Below, piece after piece: positions 1 through 8,385 of a stretch of 64,000 nucleotides of DNA (positions within the stretch are counted from its first letter, which is position 1; every line of letters begins with the position of its first letter). This stretch comes from Sulfitobacter indolifex. Lineage in GTDB: Bacteria > Pseudomonadota > Alphaproteobacteria > Rhodobacterales > Rhodobacteraceae. The DNA lies in assembly GCF_022788655.1 (NCBI RefSeq), contig NZ_CP084951.1, forward strand, positions 3,207,524 through 3,271,523, written 5' to 3'. The notes beneath the pieces were generated by a model, which was not told where the DNA came from, searched no databases, and was given only the letters and a program-made list of their open reading frames with translations. Made by a program: the position numbers and the translations under genes.

Positions 1-1009
1 GAGAGCACAGATCACCCGAAAGGCGGTCCGGCAACATCGGCACAACGCGGTCCGGAAAATAGGTCGAGTTGCCGCGTTTGCGTGCCTCAATGTCCAACGC
101 CGAACCGGGGGTCACATAGGCAGCGACATCCGCGATGGCGACCCAGACAACATGGCCGCCCTCGTTTTTGGGGTCTTCGTCGGCATGGGCATAGCAGGCG
201 TCATCATGGTCACGCGCGTCGGACGGGTCGATGGTGACCAGCGGCAGATCGCGCAGGTCTTCGCGGCCCTTAAGGCCCTGCGGTTTGGCGGCGTCAGCTT
301 GGGCCACCACATCATCGGGGAAATCATCGGGAATGCCGTGCTGGTGAATCGCGATAAGCGACACCGCGCGCGGCTCTGACGGGTCTCCCAACCGTTCAAC
401 GATGCGCGCACGGGGGGAACCCATGCGCCCCTTTGGCCCGGCCTGCTCGGCCTCGACCAATTCACCGTCTTTGGCCCCGTGGGTGTGATCGGCCCCGACG
501 CGCCATTCACGGTCTGCGCCCTTGTCGATCGGGACAATGCGCCCGCCCTCGGCAGCCTTGCGGAAGATGCCCAGCACCTTTTTCGGATTGCTGCCGATGC
601 GGCGGATCAGCCGCGCCTCATAGTGGTGCTCTTCGCCTTTCACCAGCGTCAACCGCGCCAAAATCCGGTCGCCCTCCCCAAGGGCCGGGTCGCTGTCGCG
701 CGGGATCAGCAAAACGACAGGCTCTGCCCCCTCGCCGTGCCATTCCATCGGCTTGGCAAAAAGATCGCCATCCTTATCCGGCCCGGTGACCAGCAGAACT
801 GACACCGGCGGAAGGCGGTCTGGGTCCTGATAGCTGCGCTGGCGCTTCTCCAGATGGCCCTCGGCCTCCAGTTCTTTCAGCACGCGCTTTAGGTCGATCC
901 GCGCCGCACCTTTGATGCCAAAGGCTTTGGCGATGTCGCGTTTCGCGGTCAGCGTGGGGTTTTGTTCGATCCAGTCGAGGATCTCGGATTTGCTAGGTAT
1001 CTTGCTCAT
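1..1009 (-). CDS. rnr: Ribonuclease R, N-terminal part (cut by window edge)
   Basis: Processive 3'-to-5' exoribonuclease of the RNB family, acting on structured RNA in the cytoplasm. About 336 codons are present; the C-terminal half lies beyond the left edge. Read from ATG at 1009, it opens MSKIPSKSEILDWIEQNP, the winged-helix-like RNase R N-terminus, followed by the cold-shock-type region. It then enters the RNB domain with IDPSDARDHDDA, the Asp cluster that binds catalytic Mg in this family, then VAIADVAAYV and RKRGNSTYFPDRVVPMLP. It lies 32 nt beyond the DUF2064 gene on the same strand and may end a dapE-DUF2064-rnr transcript. Identification is firm because of the RNB motifs. No frameshift is seen in the visible part. 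Confidence 0.93.
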   Translation of the reverse strand, partial: MSKIPSKSEILDWIEQNPTLTAKRDIAKAFGIKGAARIDLKRVLKELEAEGHLEKRQRSYQDPDRLPPVSVLLVTGPDKDGDLFAKPMEWHGEGAEPVVLLIPRDSDPALGEGDRILARLTLVKGEEHHYEARLIRRIGSNPKKVLGIFRKAAEGGRIVPIDKGADREWRVGADHTHGAKDGELVEAEQAGPKGRMGSPRARIVERLGDPSEPRAVSLIAIHQHGIPDDFPDDVVAQADAAKPQGLKGREDLRDLPLVTIDPSDARDHDDACYAHADEDPKNEGGHVVWVAIADVAAYVTPGSALDIEARKRGNSTYFPDRVVPMLPDRLSGDLCS

Positions 1010-1041
1010 ATTTCAGCAGGTAGCACGCAGCCCCCCTGTCG

Positions 1042-1611
1042 TCATGGCAAATCGTGAATTTCATCCACGTCGCGCAGGGTCGAAACTTGCGCAATCCGGT
1101 AGCCCGGCAGGGTCGCGCGGCTATCTGCCAGCGCGTGCGGGCCGGACCAGCGCACACCGTCAAACAGGCTGGGCGGTGCGCGACGGGGGTGTTTCAGTCC
1201 AACGAGCCAGTAGCCACCATCCGGCGCGGGGCCAAATACCGCGTCATGATTGCCGAGTGCCGTAAAGGCCCGCGCCAGTTCCTTGCGGTTGATACCGGGA
1301 ATGTCCGCCCCGATCACACAGGCCGCCCCCGGTGCGGCGCGCAGCATCCGCGCCATACGGTCGCCAAGGTTGCCCCTGCCCTGCGGCCAACGCGGCAGAT
1401 GCGCGGGCCAGATGCGGCTTTGCAGCCCTTCGGCATCGGGGGCCACAGCCAGTACCACCTGCCAGCGCGGGTCTTCGATCCGGCGCAGCAGACGGCGCGT
1501 CTGGTGGCGAAACCACCACGCCGCGCCCACTATGCCGATGTCGCGGCCCAGCCGGGTTTTCACCCGACCGGGGCGCGGTTCTTTCACCATGACGATGAGC
1601 AAAGGTTTCAC
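1042..1611 (-). CDS. DUF2064 / CofC-like glycosyltransferase-A family protein
   Basis: A 189-residue protein of the DUF2064 family (also called rSAM/selenodomain-associated transferase 1), a GT-A nucleotide-sugar or nucleotidyltransferase fold; the substrate is not known from sequence. Visible family motifs are [15 protein letters not shown] near residue 9 (phosphate-binding Lys/Arg loop), [10 protein letters not shown] (the Asp of the GT-A DxD-like site) and [14 protein letters not shown]. The start is GTG, with the GTGA overlapping the dapE stop, so translation is probably coupled to dapE. Length is normal for the family. A role in arsenosugar or modified-peptide pathways is known for some relatives, but there is no radical-SAM partner next to it here, so the function stays open. 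Confidence 0.85.
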   Translation of the reverse strand: MKPLLIVMVKEPRPGRVKTRLGRDIGIVGAAWWFRHQTRRLLRRIEDPRWQVVLAVAPDAEGLQSRIWPAHLPRWPQGRGNLGDRMARMLRAAPGAACVIGADIPGINRKELARAFTALGNHDAVFGPAPDGGYWLVGLKHPRRAPPSLFDGVRWSGPHALADSRATLPGYRIAQVSTLRDVDEIHDLP

Positions 1612-2753
1612 GTGAAATAATCCCGGAGCACGCGGGCGTAGATGGATTTAAGCTGCTCGATATGTTCGATCCGCACATGTTCATCGACTTGGTGCATGGA
1701 CTGCCCCACCAGCCCGAACTCCACCACCGGGCAATGCGCCTTGACGAAACGCGCGTCCGAGGTGCCGCCCGTGGTCGAGAGTTCCGGTTTGACGCCGGTC
1801 TCAGCCTCTACCGCGCCCGCGACGAGATCTGACAAAGCGCCGGGCGGCGTGATGAAGCTTTCGCCCGAGATGGTGATGTCAACATCCACTTGCAGGCTGA
1901 ATTCCGAGGCGATTTTATCGGCCTCACCGCGCAACAATTCGCTGAGCGCCGCGCCCGAGTGGTGATCGTTGAACCGGATGTTTACCGCACCCAGGCACTG
2001 CGCGGGGATCACATTGGTCGCCTTGTTGCCGGTGTCGACGGTAACCACCGCCAATGTCGACGCGTCAAAATGGTCGCTGCCCTGATCCAGCTCATGGCTG
2101 GCCAAACGATCCATCAAGCGCATCATCGCCGGCAGCGGGTTGTTGGCCCGATGCGGATAAGCCGCGTGGCCCTGTTTGCCGGTCACCTTGAAATGCGCAT
2201 TCATCGACCCGCGCCGCCCGATCTTAATCATATCGCCCATGCGCTCTGGGCAGGTCGGCTCGCCGACCAGACAGACATCCATGCGCTCGCCGTTCTCGGC
2301 CATGTAATCCAACAGCGCGGTTGTCCCGTCGAGCGCATCGCCCTCTTCATCGCCGGTGATCGCCAGCACGATGGAGCCATCGGGCGGCGTGTCCTTCACG
2401 AAATCCACTGCCGCTGCGACAAATGCCGCCACGCCGGATTTCATATCGGTGGTGCCGCGGCCATACATGATGCCGTCTTTGATCTCAGCCCCGAAGGGCG
2501 GCATGGACCAGTCGGCCTCATCCCCAATCGGGACCACATCGGTATGACCGTTAAAGCCGAAAGACTTGCCGTTGCCCTTGCTGCCCCAGCGGACGAAAAG
2601 GTTGCACACACCCCCCCGGTCCACGCGGGTACAGTCAAACCCCGCCGCGCCCAGCACCTCTTCCAGCACTTCCAGCGCACCGTCGTTGACGGGGGTCACA
2701 GAGGCGCAGCGCACCAGTTTTGCGGTAAGATCAACAGGGTCGAGACCGGACAT
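1608..2753 (-). CDS. dapE: Succinyl-diaminopimelate desuccinylase
   Basis: Zn-dependent M20-family hydrolase of the lysine/diaminopimelate pathway: N-succinyl-LL-2,6-diaminopimelate to LL-diaminopimelate plus succinate. The protein has 381 residues, the usual length. Metal-site motifs are visible: [13 protein letters not shown] (His/Asp), [15 protein letters not shown] (bridging Asp), [12 protein letters not shown] (catalytic Glu pair), VGEPT, and a final MHQVDEHV. The ATG at 2753 has a strong AAAAGGAG ribosome site just upstream. The gene lies on the same strand as dapD, with two small genes between them, so two consecutive DAP-pathway steps are clustered. The DUF2064 gene overlaps its stop codon. 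Confidence 0.96.
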   Translation of the reverse strand: MSGLDPVDLTAKLVRCASVTPVNDGALEVLEEVLGAAGFDCTRVDRGGVCNLFVRWGSKGNGKSFGFNGHTDVVPIGDEADWSMPPFGAEIKDGIMYGRGTTDMKSGVAAFVAAAVDFVKDTPPDGSIVLAITGDEEGDALDGTTALLDYMAENGERMDVCLVGEPTCPERMGDMIKIGRRGSMNAHFKVTGKQGHAAYPHRANNPLPAMMRLMDRLASHELDQGSDHFDASTLAVVTVDTGNKATNVIPAQCLGAVNIRFNDHHSGAALSELLRGEADKIASEFSLQVDVDITISGESFITPPGALSDLVAGAVEAETGVKPELSTTGGTSDARFVKAHCPVVEFGLVGQSMHQVDEHVRIEHIEQLKSIYARVLRDYFT

Positions 2754-2854
2754 ATCGGCTCCTTTTCAGGGGTTTTCGCTTGTCCGGTAACTTGTGTGGG
2801 CAAATCGCGCCAATGCCAAGGGGGCGCTATGCAATTCCTCGTGTGAAGCGGTCG

Positions 2855-3208
2855 TCAGTCGAAAAATGGGGTCATCTGTGCGACGATAACCGAGTTTTCC
2901 TCTAGTGCGCGCTGCATCAACTCACGTTCTTCGCCGTCGATCTCTTGACCCTCGGCCTCGCGCTCTTCGAGCGTGCCATAGCCTGTCACGTCGAGCGGAT
3001 TGGTGTCAGCCTGTTTGAGGATCGCAACCGTCTCGCGCACGGCCTCGGCTTCATCAATGCCGGAGGCGAAACACATCAGCGCGGCACCTGTCGCTTTGTC
3101 AGGCAGGCCATCGCCATCCTTGCGGCCGATCTGAACCAAAAGGGTAAAGACCTGCTGGCGCGATGGTTTCTTGGTTTTCTTGGATTCAGACATCTTGGGT
3201 TCAGACAT
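2855..3208 (-). CDS. Small acidic conserved hypothetical protein
   Basis: A 117-residue soluble protein I do not recognise. It begins with a Lys/Ser-rich tail (SESKKTKKPSRQQ) and then a mostly helical, acidic body: a segment around residues 40-70 contains ALMCFASGIDEAEAVRETVAIL, and the C-terminus is very acidic (EEREAEGQEIDGEERELMQRAL). No signal peptide, membrane segment or catalytic motif is seen. It sits between dapE and the YeaQ-like gene on the same strand; the codon pattern matches its neighbours, so it is likely real. The start is uncertain: ATG at 3208 or the ATG five codons downstream; neither has a strong ribosome site. A hairpin lies immediately upstream. Confidence 0.7.
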   Translation of the reverse strand: MSEPKMSESKKTKKPSRQQVFTLLVQIGRKDGDGLPDKATGAALMCFASGIDEAEAVRETVAILKQADTNPLDVTGYGTLEEREAEGQEIDGEERELMQRALEENSVIVAQMTPFFD

Positions 3209-3212
3209 GACT

Positions 3213-3240
3213 AGGGCCGCCGATTGCTTTCGGCAGCCCT
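3213..3240. terminator. Imperfect hairpin upstream of the small acidic gene
   Basis: Arms of 11 bases (AGGGCCGCCGA and TCGGCAGCCCT) with one mismatch and a 6-nt loop. It lies between the YeaQ-like gene and the 117-residue gene on the minus strand. It could terminate or attenuate transcription or form a 5' leader hairpin. There is no clear T-tract, so the role is uncertain. Confidence 0.4.
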
Positions 3241-3263
3241 AACCTTTTCGCTCAGATTTGGAA

Positions 3264-3278
3264 AGGGGCAGCGCCCCT
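3264..3278 (-). terminator. Short GC hairpin after the YeaQ-like gene
   Basis: Perfect 6-bp stem AGGGGC/GCCCCT with a 3-nt loop, six bases beyond the stop codon of the YeaQ/GlsB gene when read on the minus strand, followed by a short T run. It is a plausible weak intrinsic terminator. Confidence 0.45.
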
Positions 3279-3283
3279 CGCCG

Positions 3284-3538
3284 TTAGGTCCGGCCGCGGA
3301 CCAATCGTGTAACCCAGATCAACAGGCAGGCACCGATGATACCCACTACAAGTTGACCGAACCAACCGCCCAGCGTGCTGCCGACGATCAGTACCAAAAG
3401 CCAGTTCGCGACCAAGGCACCAATGATGCCGAGGATGATGTTCATGATCAGACCCATGTCCGATTTCATGATCTTTTCTGCGATCCAGCCTGCAAGGCCG
3501 CCTACGATGATTGCTGCAAACCAACCGATACCCGTCAT
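3284..3538 (-). CDS. GlsB/YeaQ/YmgE family small membrane protein (transglycosylase-associated)
   Basis: An 84-residue, almost entirely hydrophobic and glycine-rich protein with three predicted membrane helices, about residues 4-22, 29-50 and 56-77. Glycine-zipper runs such as GGLAGWIAEKIM, NIILGIIGALVAN and GGWFGQLVVGIIGA are the signature of the transglycosylase-associated/GlsB stress protein family. The name is historical; a biochemical role is not established, though relatives are induced by envelope or acid stress. AAAGGAG nine bases ahead of the ATG supports the start. It lies between dapD and the small acidic gene, same strand. Confidence 0.85.
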   Translation of the reverse strand: MTGIGWFAAIIVGGLAGWIAEKIMKSDMGLIMNIILGIIGALVANWLLVLIVGSTLGGWFGQLVVGIIGACLLIWVTRLVRGRT

Positions 3539-3594
3539 GTCATTAATCTCCTTTAAATTCAGGGATCAACGCCATGACTGGGCATTTGGTTCCA

Positions 3595-4422
3595 TCAATC
3601 GCGCAGCAATTCATTGATCGAGGTTTTGGAGCGGGTCTTGGCGTCCACCCGTTTGACGATCACGGCGCAATAAAGGTTCACGTTGTTCTTCGATGGCATG
3701 CTGCCTGCCACGACGACCGACCCTGCAGGCACTTCGCCATACATGATCTCGCCGGTTGCGCGGTCGACGATCTTGGTCGACTGGCCGATAAAGACACCCA
3801 TGCCCAGCACCGAGCCTTCGCGCACGATGCAGCCTTCAACGACTTCCGAGCGCGCGCCGATAAAGCAGTTGTCTTCGATAATCGTCGGCCCGGCCTGCAT
3901 CGGCTCAAGCACGCCACCGATGCCGACGCCGCCCGAGAGGTGCACGTTTTTGCCGATCTGGGCGCAGGAGCCGACGGTCGCCCATGTGTCAACCATCGTG
4001 CCACTGTCGACATAGGCGCCGATGTTCACGAAAGACGGCATCAACACCACACCCGGCGCGATGAAAGCCGAGCGGCGCACGACGCAGTTCGGCACAGCGC
4101 GGAAACCGGCCTCTTTCCACTCGGCGTCACCCCAGCCTTTGAACTTGCTATCGACCTTGTCCCACCAACCAGCGCCCTGCGGGCCGCCTTCTTGATGCTC
4201 CATATCCTTGATGCGGAAACCCAGCAGCACGGCTTTCTTGGCCCACTGGTTGACCTTCCAATTGCCGTCTTCTTGCTTTTCCGCCACGCGCAGCTTGCCG
4301 CTGTCGAGCGCGTTTAGGGTTTCTTCGATGGCGTCGCGGGTCTCTCCGGTGGTGGCGGATGTGATCTGGTCGCGGGTATCCCAAGCGGCTTCGATGGCGG
4401 TTTCAAGTTGGGCGTTGGACAT
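3595..4422 (-). CDS. dapD: Tetrahydrodipicolinate N-succinyltransferase
   Basis: Transfers succinyl from succinyl-CoA to 2,3,4,5-tetrahydropyridine-2,6-dicarboxylate in the succinylase branch of diaminopimelate/lysine synthesis. The 275-residue protein is a trimeric left-handed beta-helix acyltransferase: hexapeptide-repeat turns are visible from about residue 120 on ([54 protein letters not shown]). The open frame runs upstream to 4872, but the family length and the GGAG ahead of ATG at 4422 ([18 protein letters not shown]) fix the start. Its pathway partner dapE lies about 0.8 kb downstream on the same strand. Confidence 0.96.
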   Translation of the reverse strand: MSNAQLETAIEAAWDTRDQITSATTGETRDAIEETLNALDSGKLRVAEKQEDGNWKVNQWAKKAVLLGFRIKDMEHQEGGPQGAGWWDKVDSKFKGWGDAEWKEAGFRAVPNCVVRRSAFIAPGVVLMPSFVNIGAYVDSGTMVDTWATVGSCAQIGKNVHLSGGVGIGGVLEPMQAGPTIIEDNCFIGARSEVVEGCIVREGSVLGMGVFIGQSTKIVDRATGEIMYGEVPAGSVVVAGSMPSKNNVNLYCAVIVKRVDAKTRSKTSINELLRD

Positions 4423-4594
4423 GGGGCAAGTCTCCGAATGTGAAAAGGCCTTTTGAGGGCTATAGCCTTGCACCGCCAAGGGTGCAATTGCCGGGCGATG
4501 AGGGGCGTGGTCATTCGTTGAACAACAAGGCATGTTGACCTGAACGCCCATTGCGCCACCTGAGCCAAGCCCTAGACCAAAGAAAGACCCGAGG

Positions 4595-5458
4595 ATGACC
4601 GAGGAACACCGCCACCCGCTGCGCCGCGCCACCGCCGACCGTGCCAAGGCCGAAGACGCGCCTGACACCCCACAAACCCGCGCCCCGGCGTACCGTTTGG
4701 CCTTTACCGACAATGATTTCATGTGCCGCGAAGAGCTGCGTCCGGTACGCCTGCAACTGGAATTGCTCAAGCCGGAGCTGCTGCTGGATGCCCACGGCAT
4801 CCAATCCACCATCGTGCTGTTTGGCGGCGCGCGCATTCCTGAACCCGCACAAAAACACACCGCCCGCACCAAGACGCTGGCCGATCTGTCGCGTTTTTAT
4901 GATGAGACCCGCACCTTCGCGCGACTAATGACCGAAAAGTCGATGGAGACCGGCGGCGTGGAAAATGTCATCGTCACCGGTGGCGGACCGGGCGTGATGG
5001 AGGCGGGCAATCGTGGCGCGCTGGATGCGGGGGGCCATTCCATCGGCCTCAACATCGTGCTGCCGTTTGAGCAAGCGCCGAATGAATATGTCACGCCTGA
5101 GCTTTGCTTTAACTTCCACTATTTCGCGATCCGCAAGATGCATTTCCTGATGCGCGCCCGCGCGATCTGCGTCTTCCCCGGTGGTTTCGGCACGATGGAC
5201 GAACTGTTTGAGGCGCTGACCCTGATCCAGACAGGCCGTATGAACCGCGTGCCTTTCTTGCTGTTCGGGCGTGAGTTCTGGGAAAAGATCATCAACTGGG
5301 ACGCGCTGGCCGATGCAGGCACCATCTCTGCCGAAGACCTTGACCTGTTCCGTTTTGTCGAAAGCGCGGATGAGGCGATGGAGGTCATCGACAATTGGGA
5401 AACCGCCCCCGCCCGCGAGCATGTGCCGGGCCGGGAAGAAGTGGAAGACCACGGTTAA
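4595..5458 (+). CDS. LOG-family protein (cytokinin riboside 5'-monophosphate phosphoribohydrolase type)
   Basis: A 287-residue Rossmann-fold protein of the LOG family (often misnamed lysine decarboxylase). The diagnostic motif pair is present: [14 protein letters not shown], and [15 protein letters not shown] in the second half. Family members hydrolyse the N-glycosidic bond of nucleoside 5'-monophosphates. An extra N-terminal extension of about 70 residues precedes the core, giving the long LOG subtype. It is divergent from dapD and convergent with nitronate monooxygenase, with a perfect hairpin between the stops. The exact substrate in this organism is not known. Confidence 0.88.
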   Translation: MTEEHRHPLRRATADRAKAEDAPDTPQTRAPAYRLAFTDNDFMCREELRPVRLQLELLKPELLLDAHGIQSTIVLFGGARIPEPAQKHTARTKTLADLSRFYDETRTFARLMTEKSMETGGVENVIVTGGGPGVMEAGNRGALDAGGHSIGLNIVLPFEQAPNEYVTPELCFNFHYFAIRKMHFLMRARAICVFPGGFGTMDELFEALTLIQTGRMNRVPFLLFGREFWEKIINWDALADAGTISAEDLDLFRFVESADEAMEVIDNWETAPAREHVPGREEVEDHG

Positions 5459-5480
5459 GAAGCTGCTTCTTGGCCCATTC

Positions 5481-5511
5481 AGCCGGTCGATGTCATTGGC
5501 ATCGACCGGCT
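5481..5511. terminator. Perfect 12-bp hairpin between convergent genes
   Basis: AGCCGGTCGATG and CATCGACCGGCT pair perfectly around a 7-nt loop. The hairpin ends two bases from the stop codon of the leftward nitronate monooxygenase gene and lies 22 nt after the stop of the rightward LOG gene. It probably acts as a terminator for both, although there is no long T-tract. Confidence 0.7.
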
Positions 5512-5512
5512 A

Positions 5513-6475
5513 TCAGGCAAAGCTCTGCGCCAGCACAGCTTCGGCCCCTTCGACGATATCACGCAGGATATCAGCGGCGGGCTTCACGTCGCGGATCAAC
5601 CCTGCAACCTCTCCAACAAAAGCGTTGGCAGTGCGTGCATCACCTTCGGCTACCGCCGCCTGCCACCGGGGCAGTTCTTGATCCAGCGCGGCGCGCAGGC
5701 CGTCGGGGTCATCATGCCAGCGGTCGGTGAAGTTATTACGCAGTACCCGCCCGGTGTAGCGTTTGGGCCAGTCATAACCGCGCATGATATCGGTGACGGT
5801 GCTGCGCAGCGTGTCATCGCCACTGGCCTCAATCGCCGCCTCAAGCATCGCGGGATGGACCAGCGCCTCCTCCGACGCCCAGAACCGCGAGCCGACGACC
5901 ACCCCGTCAGCCCCCAGCATCAACGCCGCAGCCAGCCCGCGCCCATCGCCCACACCGCCTGCCGCACAAAGCAACGTGTCAGGCGCGTGACGGGCGATGT
6001 GATCGGCGATCTCTGGGACCAACGTAAAGGTCGCGCGCTTCTCACCGTGCCCACCAGCTTCGGAACCCTGCGCGACGATGATCTCGGCCCCCAAGTCGAT
6101 CGCATGGGCCGCATCGCGCAGGGTTTGCACCTGACAGATCAGCGGCACCTTGGCCGCTTGGATCGCGGGAACGAACTCTGCCGGATCGCCGAAAGACAGA
6201 AAAACCGCCGCCGGATCGCGGGCAAGGACTTGCTCCAACGCCTGCGGATGCTCGCGCAGTTTCCAAGTGATAAAGCCGCAGCCAACCGATTGATTGCCTG
6301 CTAGATCCTGTTGCTCGGCGATCCATTCGCCGGAATCGTAAGCGCCGCCAATCATGCCCAAGGCCCCGGCGCCTGAGACCGCAGCCGCCAGCCGCCCGCC
6401 CGCCGCGAAGGCCATCGGCGCTTGAATGATGGGCTGGCTGATCCCCAAACGCTCGGTCAATCGCGTGCTCAGCAT
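5513..6475 (-). CDS. Nitronate monooxygenase family protein
   Basis: A 320-residue FMN-dependent TIM-barrel protein of the NMO/2-nitropropane dioxygenase family, which oxidises alkyl nitronates such as propionate 3-nitronate. Visible motifs: QAPMAFAAGGRLAAAVSGAG at the N-terminus, AQGSEAGGHG in the middle (catalytic-His-containing loop), and AAGGVGDGRGLAAALMLGADGVVVGSRF for FMN phosphate binding. The frame extends to 6520, but MLSTRLTERLGISQPIIQAP from ATG at 6475 matches family starts. That ATG lies four bases after the GMC oxidoreductase stop, suggesting a two-gene transcript. Physiological substrate is inferred from family only. Confidence 0.88.
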   Translation of the reverse strand: MLSTRLTERLGISQPIIQAPMAFAAGGRLAAAVSGAGALGMIGGAYDSGEWIAEQQDLAGNQSVGCGFITWKLREHPQALEQVLARDPAAVFLSFGDPAEFVPAIQAAKVPLICQVQTLRDAAHAIDLGAEIIVAQGSEAGGHGEKRATFTLVPEIADHIARHAPDTLLCAAGGVGDGRGLAAALMLGADGVVVGSRFWASEEALVHPAMLEAAIEASGDDTLRSTVTDIMRGYDWPKRYTGRVLRNNFTDRWHDDPDGLRAALDQELPRWQAAVAEGDARTANAFVGEVAGLIRDVKPAADILRDIVEGAEAVLAQSFA

Positions 6476-6479
6476 CCCA

Positions 6480-8093
6480 TCACCGCCCCGCCAAAATCGC
6501 GTCGGCGGCCTTTTCGGCAATCATCACCGTGGGCGATGCCGTGTTGCCCGAGACGATCTTGGGCATGATCGACGCATCGACCACCCGCAGCCCGCTGAGC
6601 CCATGAACGCGCAGGTCGGTATCGACCACGGCCATCGGGTCGCTGCCCATTTTGCAGGTGCCGACGGGGTGAAAGATCGTCGTGGCAATATCGCGCGCTT
6701 TGGACAGCAAGTCTTCGTCGCTCTGCACGGCGGGGCCGGGCAGGATTTCCTCGGGCGCGTAGGGATGCAGTGCTTTCGCCGTCATGATGTGCCGCGCCTG
6801 TTTCATTGCCGTCACCGCCACGCGCTTGTCGCTCTCAGTAGAGAGATAGTTGAGGCGGATGTCGGGCTGCACGGCGCTGTCACGGCTGGTCAGGTGGCAG
6901 CTGCCGATGCTTTCAGGCCGTAGATTACACACCGAAACGGTAATCGCCGGGAAAGGGTGCAGAGGGTCGCCCAACTTATCCGTCGACAGGGGCTGCACGT
7001 GGTATTCCAGATCGGGCGTCTCAAGCGCCGGGTCGGACTTGGTGAACATGCCAAATTGGCTGGGCGCCATCGCCAACGGGCCGCTGCGCCGCATGAGGTA
7101 TTCCAACCCCATCCGCCCCTTGCCCCAAAGTGAATGGGTCATCGTGTTGAGGGTCTTGGCGTTCTGCACCTTATAGACGGTGCGGATTTGCAGATGGTCT
7201 TGAAGGTTCTCACCTACGCCGGGCAGGTCGTGCAGGGTGGTGATCCCCATACCACCCAGAAAGTCGCTTTGCCCGATGCCAGACAGTTCTAGGATTTTGG
7301 GAGAGTTGATCGCCCCTGCCGCCAGGATTACCTCACCCTCAGCCATAGCCTGAAGAGCACGGCCTTTGTGGGTGAAACGCACGCCTGTCACGCGCTTGCC
7401 TTCAAGGATCAGACCCTCGGTATGGGCGTGGGTCATCACCCGCAGATTGGGGCGCTTCATCGCCGGGCGGAGAAAACCCCGCGCTGTGTTCCAGCGCACG
7501 CCACCGTGTTGGTTCACCTCGAAAAAGCCCGACCCTTCGTTGTCGCCGTCGTTAAAATCTGCGCGCGGCTCGATCCCGAATTCCCGCGCGCCTTCCTGTA
7601 CGGCCTCTAGAATGTCCCACCGCAGGCGCTGTTTGCTGACCTTCCACTCGCCACCCGACTGGTGCATGTCGGTGCCACCGGCGTGGTGATCTTCGGACTT
7701 CAGGAAATAGGGCAGCACGTCGTCCCAGCTCCACCCGGTGTTCCCAAGCTGCCGCCAATGGTCATAATCCGCCGCCTGCCCGCGCATGTAGATCATGCCA
7801 TTCACCGAAGAGCAGCCGCCCAACACCTTGCCGCGCGGATAGGCCAAGCTGCGCCCGTTCAACCCCGGTTCGGGGGCGGTCTTCATCATCCAATCAGTGC
7901 GCGGATTTCCGATGCAATAGAGGTATCCCACAGGCACTTTGACCCAGTGATAATTGTCGTTCCCTCCGGCTTCGAGAAGCAGAACGTTATTGGCAGGATC
8001 AGCGCTGAGACGGTTGGCCAATACACAACCCGCAGTGCCCGCGCCGACGATGATATAGTCATAGCGGCCCTCTAGCTGTGTTTCATCATTCAT
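6480..8093 (-). CDS. GMC-family FAD oxidoreductase (choline/alcohol dehydrogenase-like)
   Basis: A 537-residue FAD-dependent dehydrogenase. The Rossmann motif IIVGAGTAGCVLANRLSADP lies near residue 14, followed by the GMC signature region YPRGKVLGGCSSVNGMIYMRG and, at the C-terminus, FHPVGTCKMG with the His and a later Asn of the active site (VSGNTASPTVMIAEKAAD). The family oxidises alcohols including choline, polyethylene glycol and aromatic alcohols; the substrate cannot be read here. The open frame continues to 8267, but a GAGGGGG ribosome site supports ATG at 8093. No betaine-aldehyde dehydrogenase is adjacent, so calling it betA would be unsafe. Confidence 0.88.
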   Translation of the reverse strand: MNDETQLEGRYDYIIVGAGTAGCVLANRLSADPANNVLLLEAGGNDNYHWVKVPVGYLYCIGNPRTDWMMKTAPEPGLNGRSLAYPRGKVLGGCSSVNGMIYMRGQAADYDHWRQLGNTGWSWDDVLPYFLKSEDHHAGGTDMHQSGGEWKVSKQRLRWDILEAVQEGAREFGIEPRADFNDGDNEGSGFFEVNQHGGVRWNTARGFLRPAMKRPNLRVMTHAHTEGLILEGKRVTGVRFTHKGRALQAMAEGEVILAAGAINSPKILELSGIGQSDFLGGMGITTLHDLPGVGENLQDHLQIRTVYKVQNAKTLNTMTHSLWGKGRMGLEYLMRRSGPLAMAPSQFGMFTKSDPALETPDLEYHVQPLSTDKLGDPLHPFPAITVSVCNLRPESIGSCHLTSRDSAVQPDIRLNYLSTESDKRVAVTAMKQARHIMTAKALHPYAPEEILPGPAVQSDEDLLSKARDIATTIFHPVGTCKMGSDPMAVVDTDLRVHGLSGLRVVDASIMPKIVSGNTASPTVMIAEKAADAILAGR

Positions 8094-8385
8094 GGTGGCC
8101 CCCTCGCAAATTCCCTGCCCCGCCTCTTGGCCCGACAGTGGTAGAGCGCCCGGCGGCGGGTCACAATCCCTGCCGTAAATGAAGCGGACCGGACCCATTC
8201 TGCAGGCATTTTGCGCCAAAGCCACATTTGCCATGCATTGCGTTAGCAGCGGATCCGTTTGTTGCATTTTTGGGGAGACCGGTGAATATGGCCGGATTGG
8301 ATATATTACCCCAAGGCGCTAGATTTTTTTCCTTAAGGAGAAAGCTCCATCGCCTTTTGGTAGCTAAACACGAAGGTTAAGGTTT

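Noticed and set aside
4423..4872. N-terminal extension of dapD to 4872
   Set aside because: It would add 150 residues of Arg/Ser-rich sequence, overlap the LOG gene, and exceed the family length of about 275.
6480..8093. Calling the GMC oxidoreductase choline dehydrogenase (betA)
   Set aside because: GMC motifs fit many alcohols, and no betB, betI or choline transporter is adjacent.
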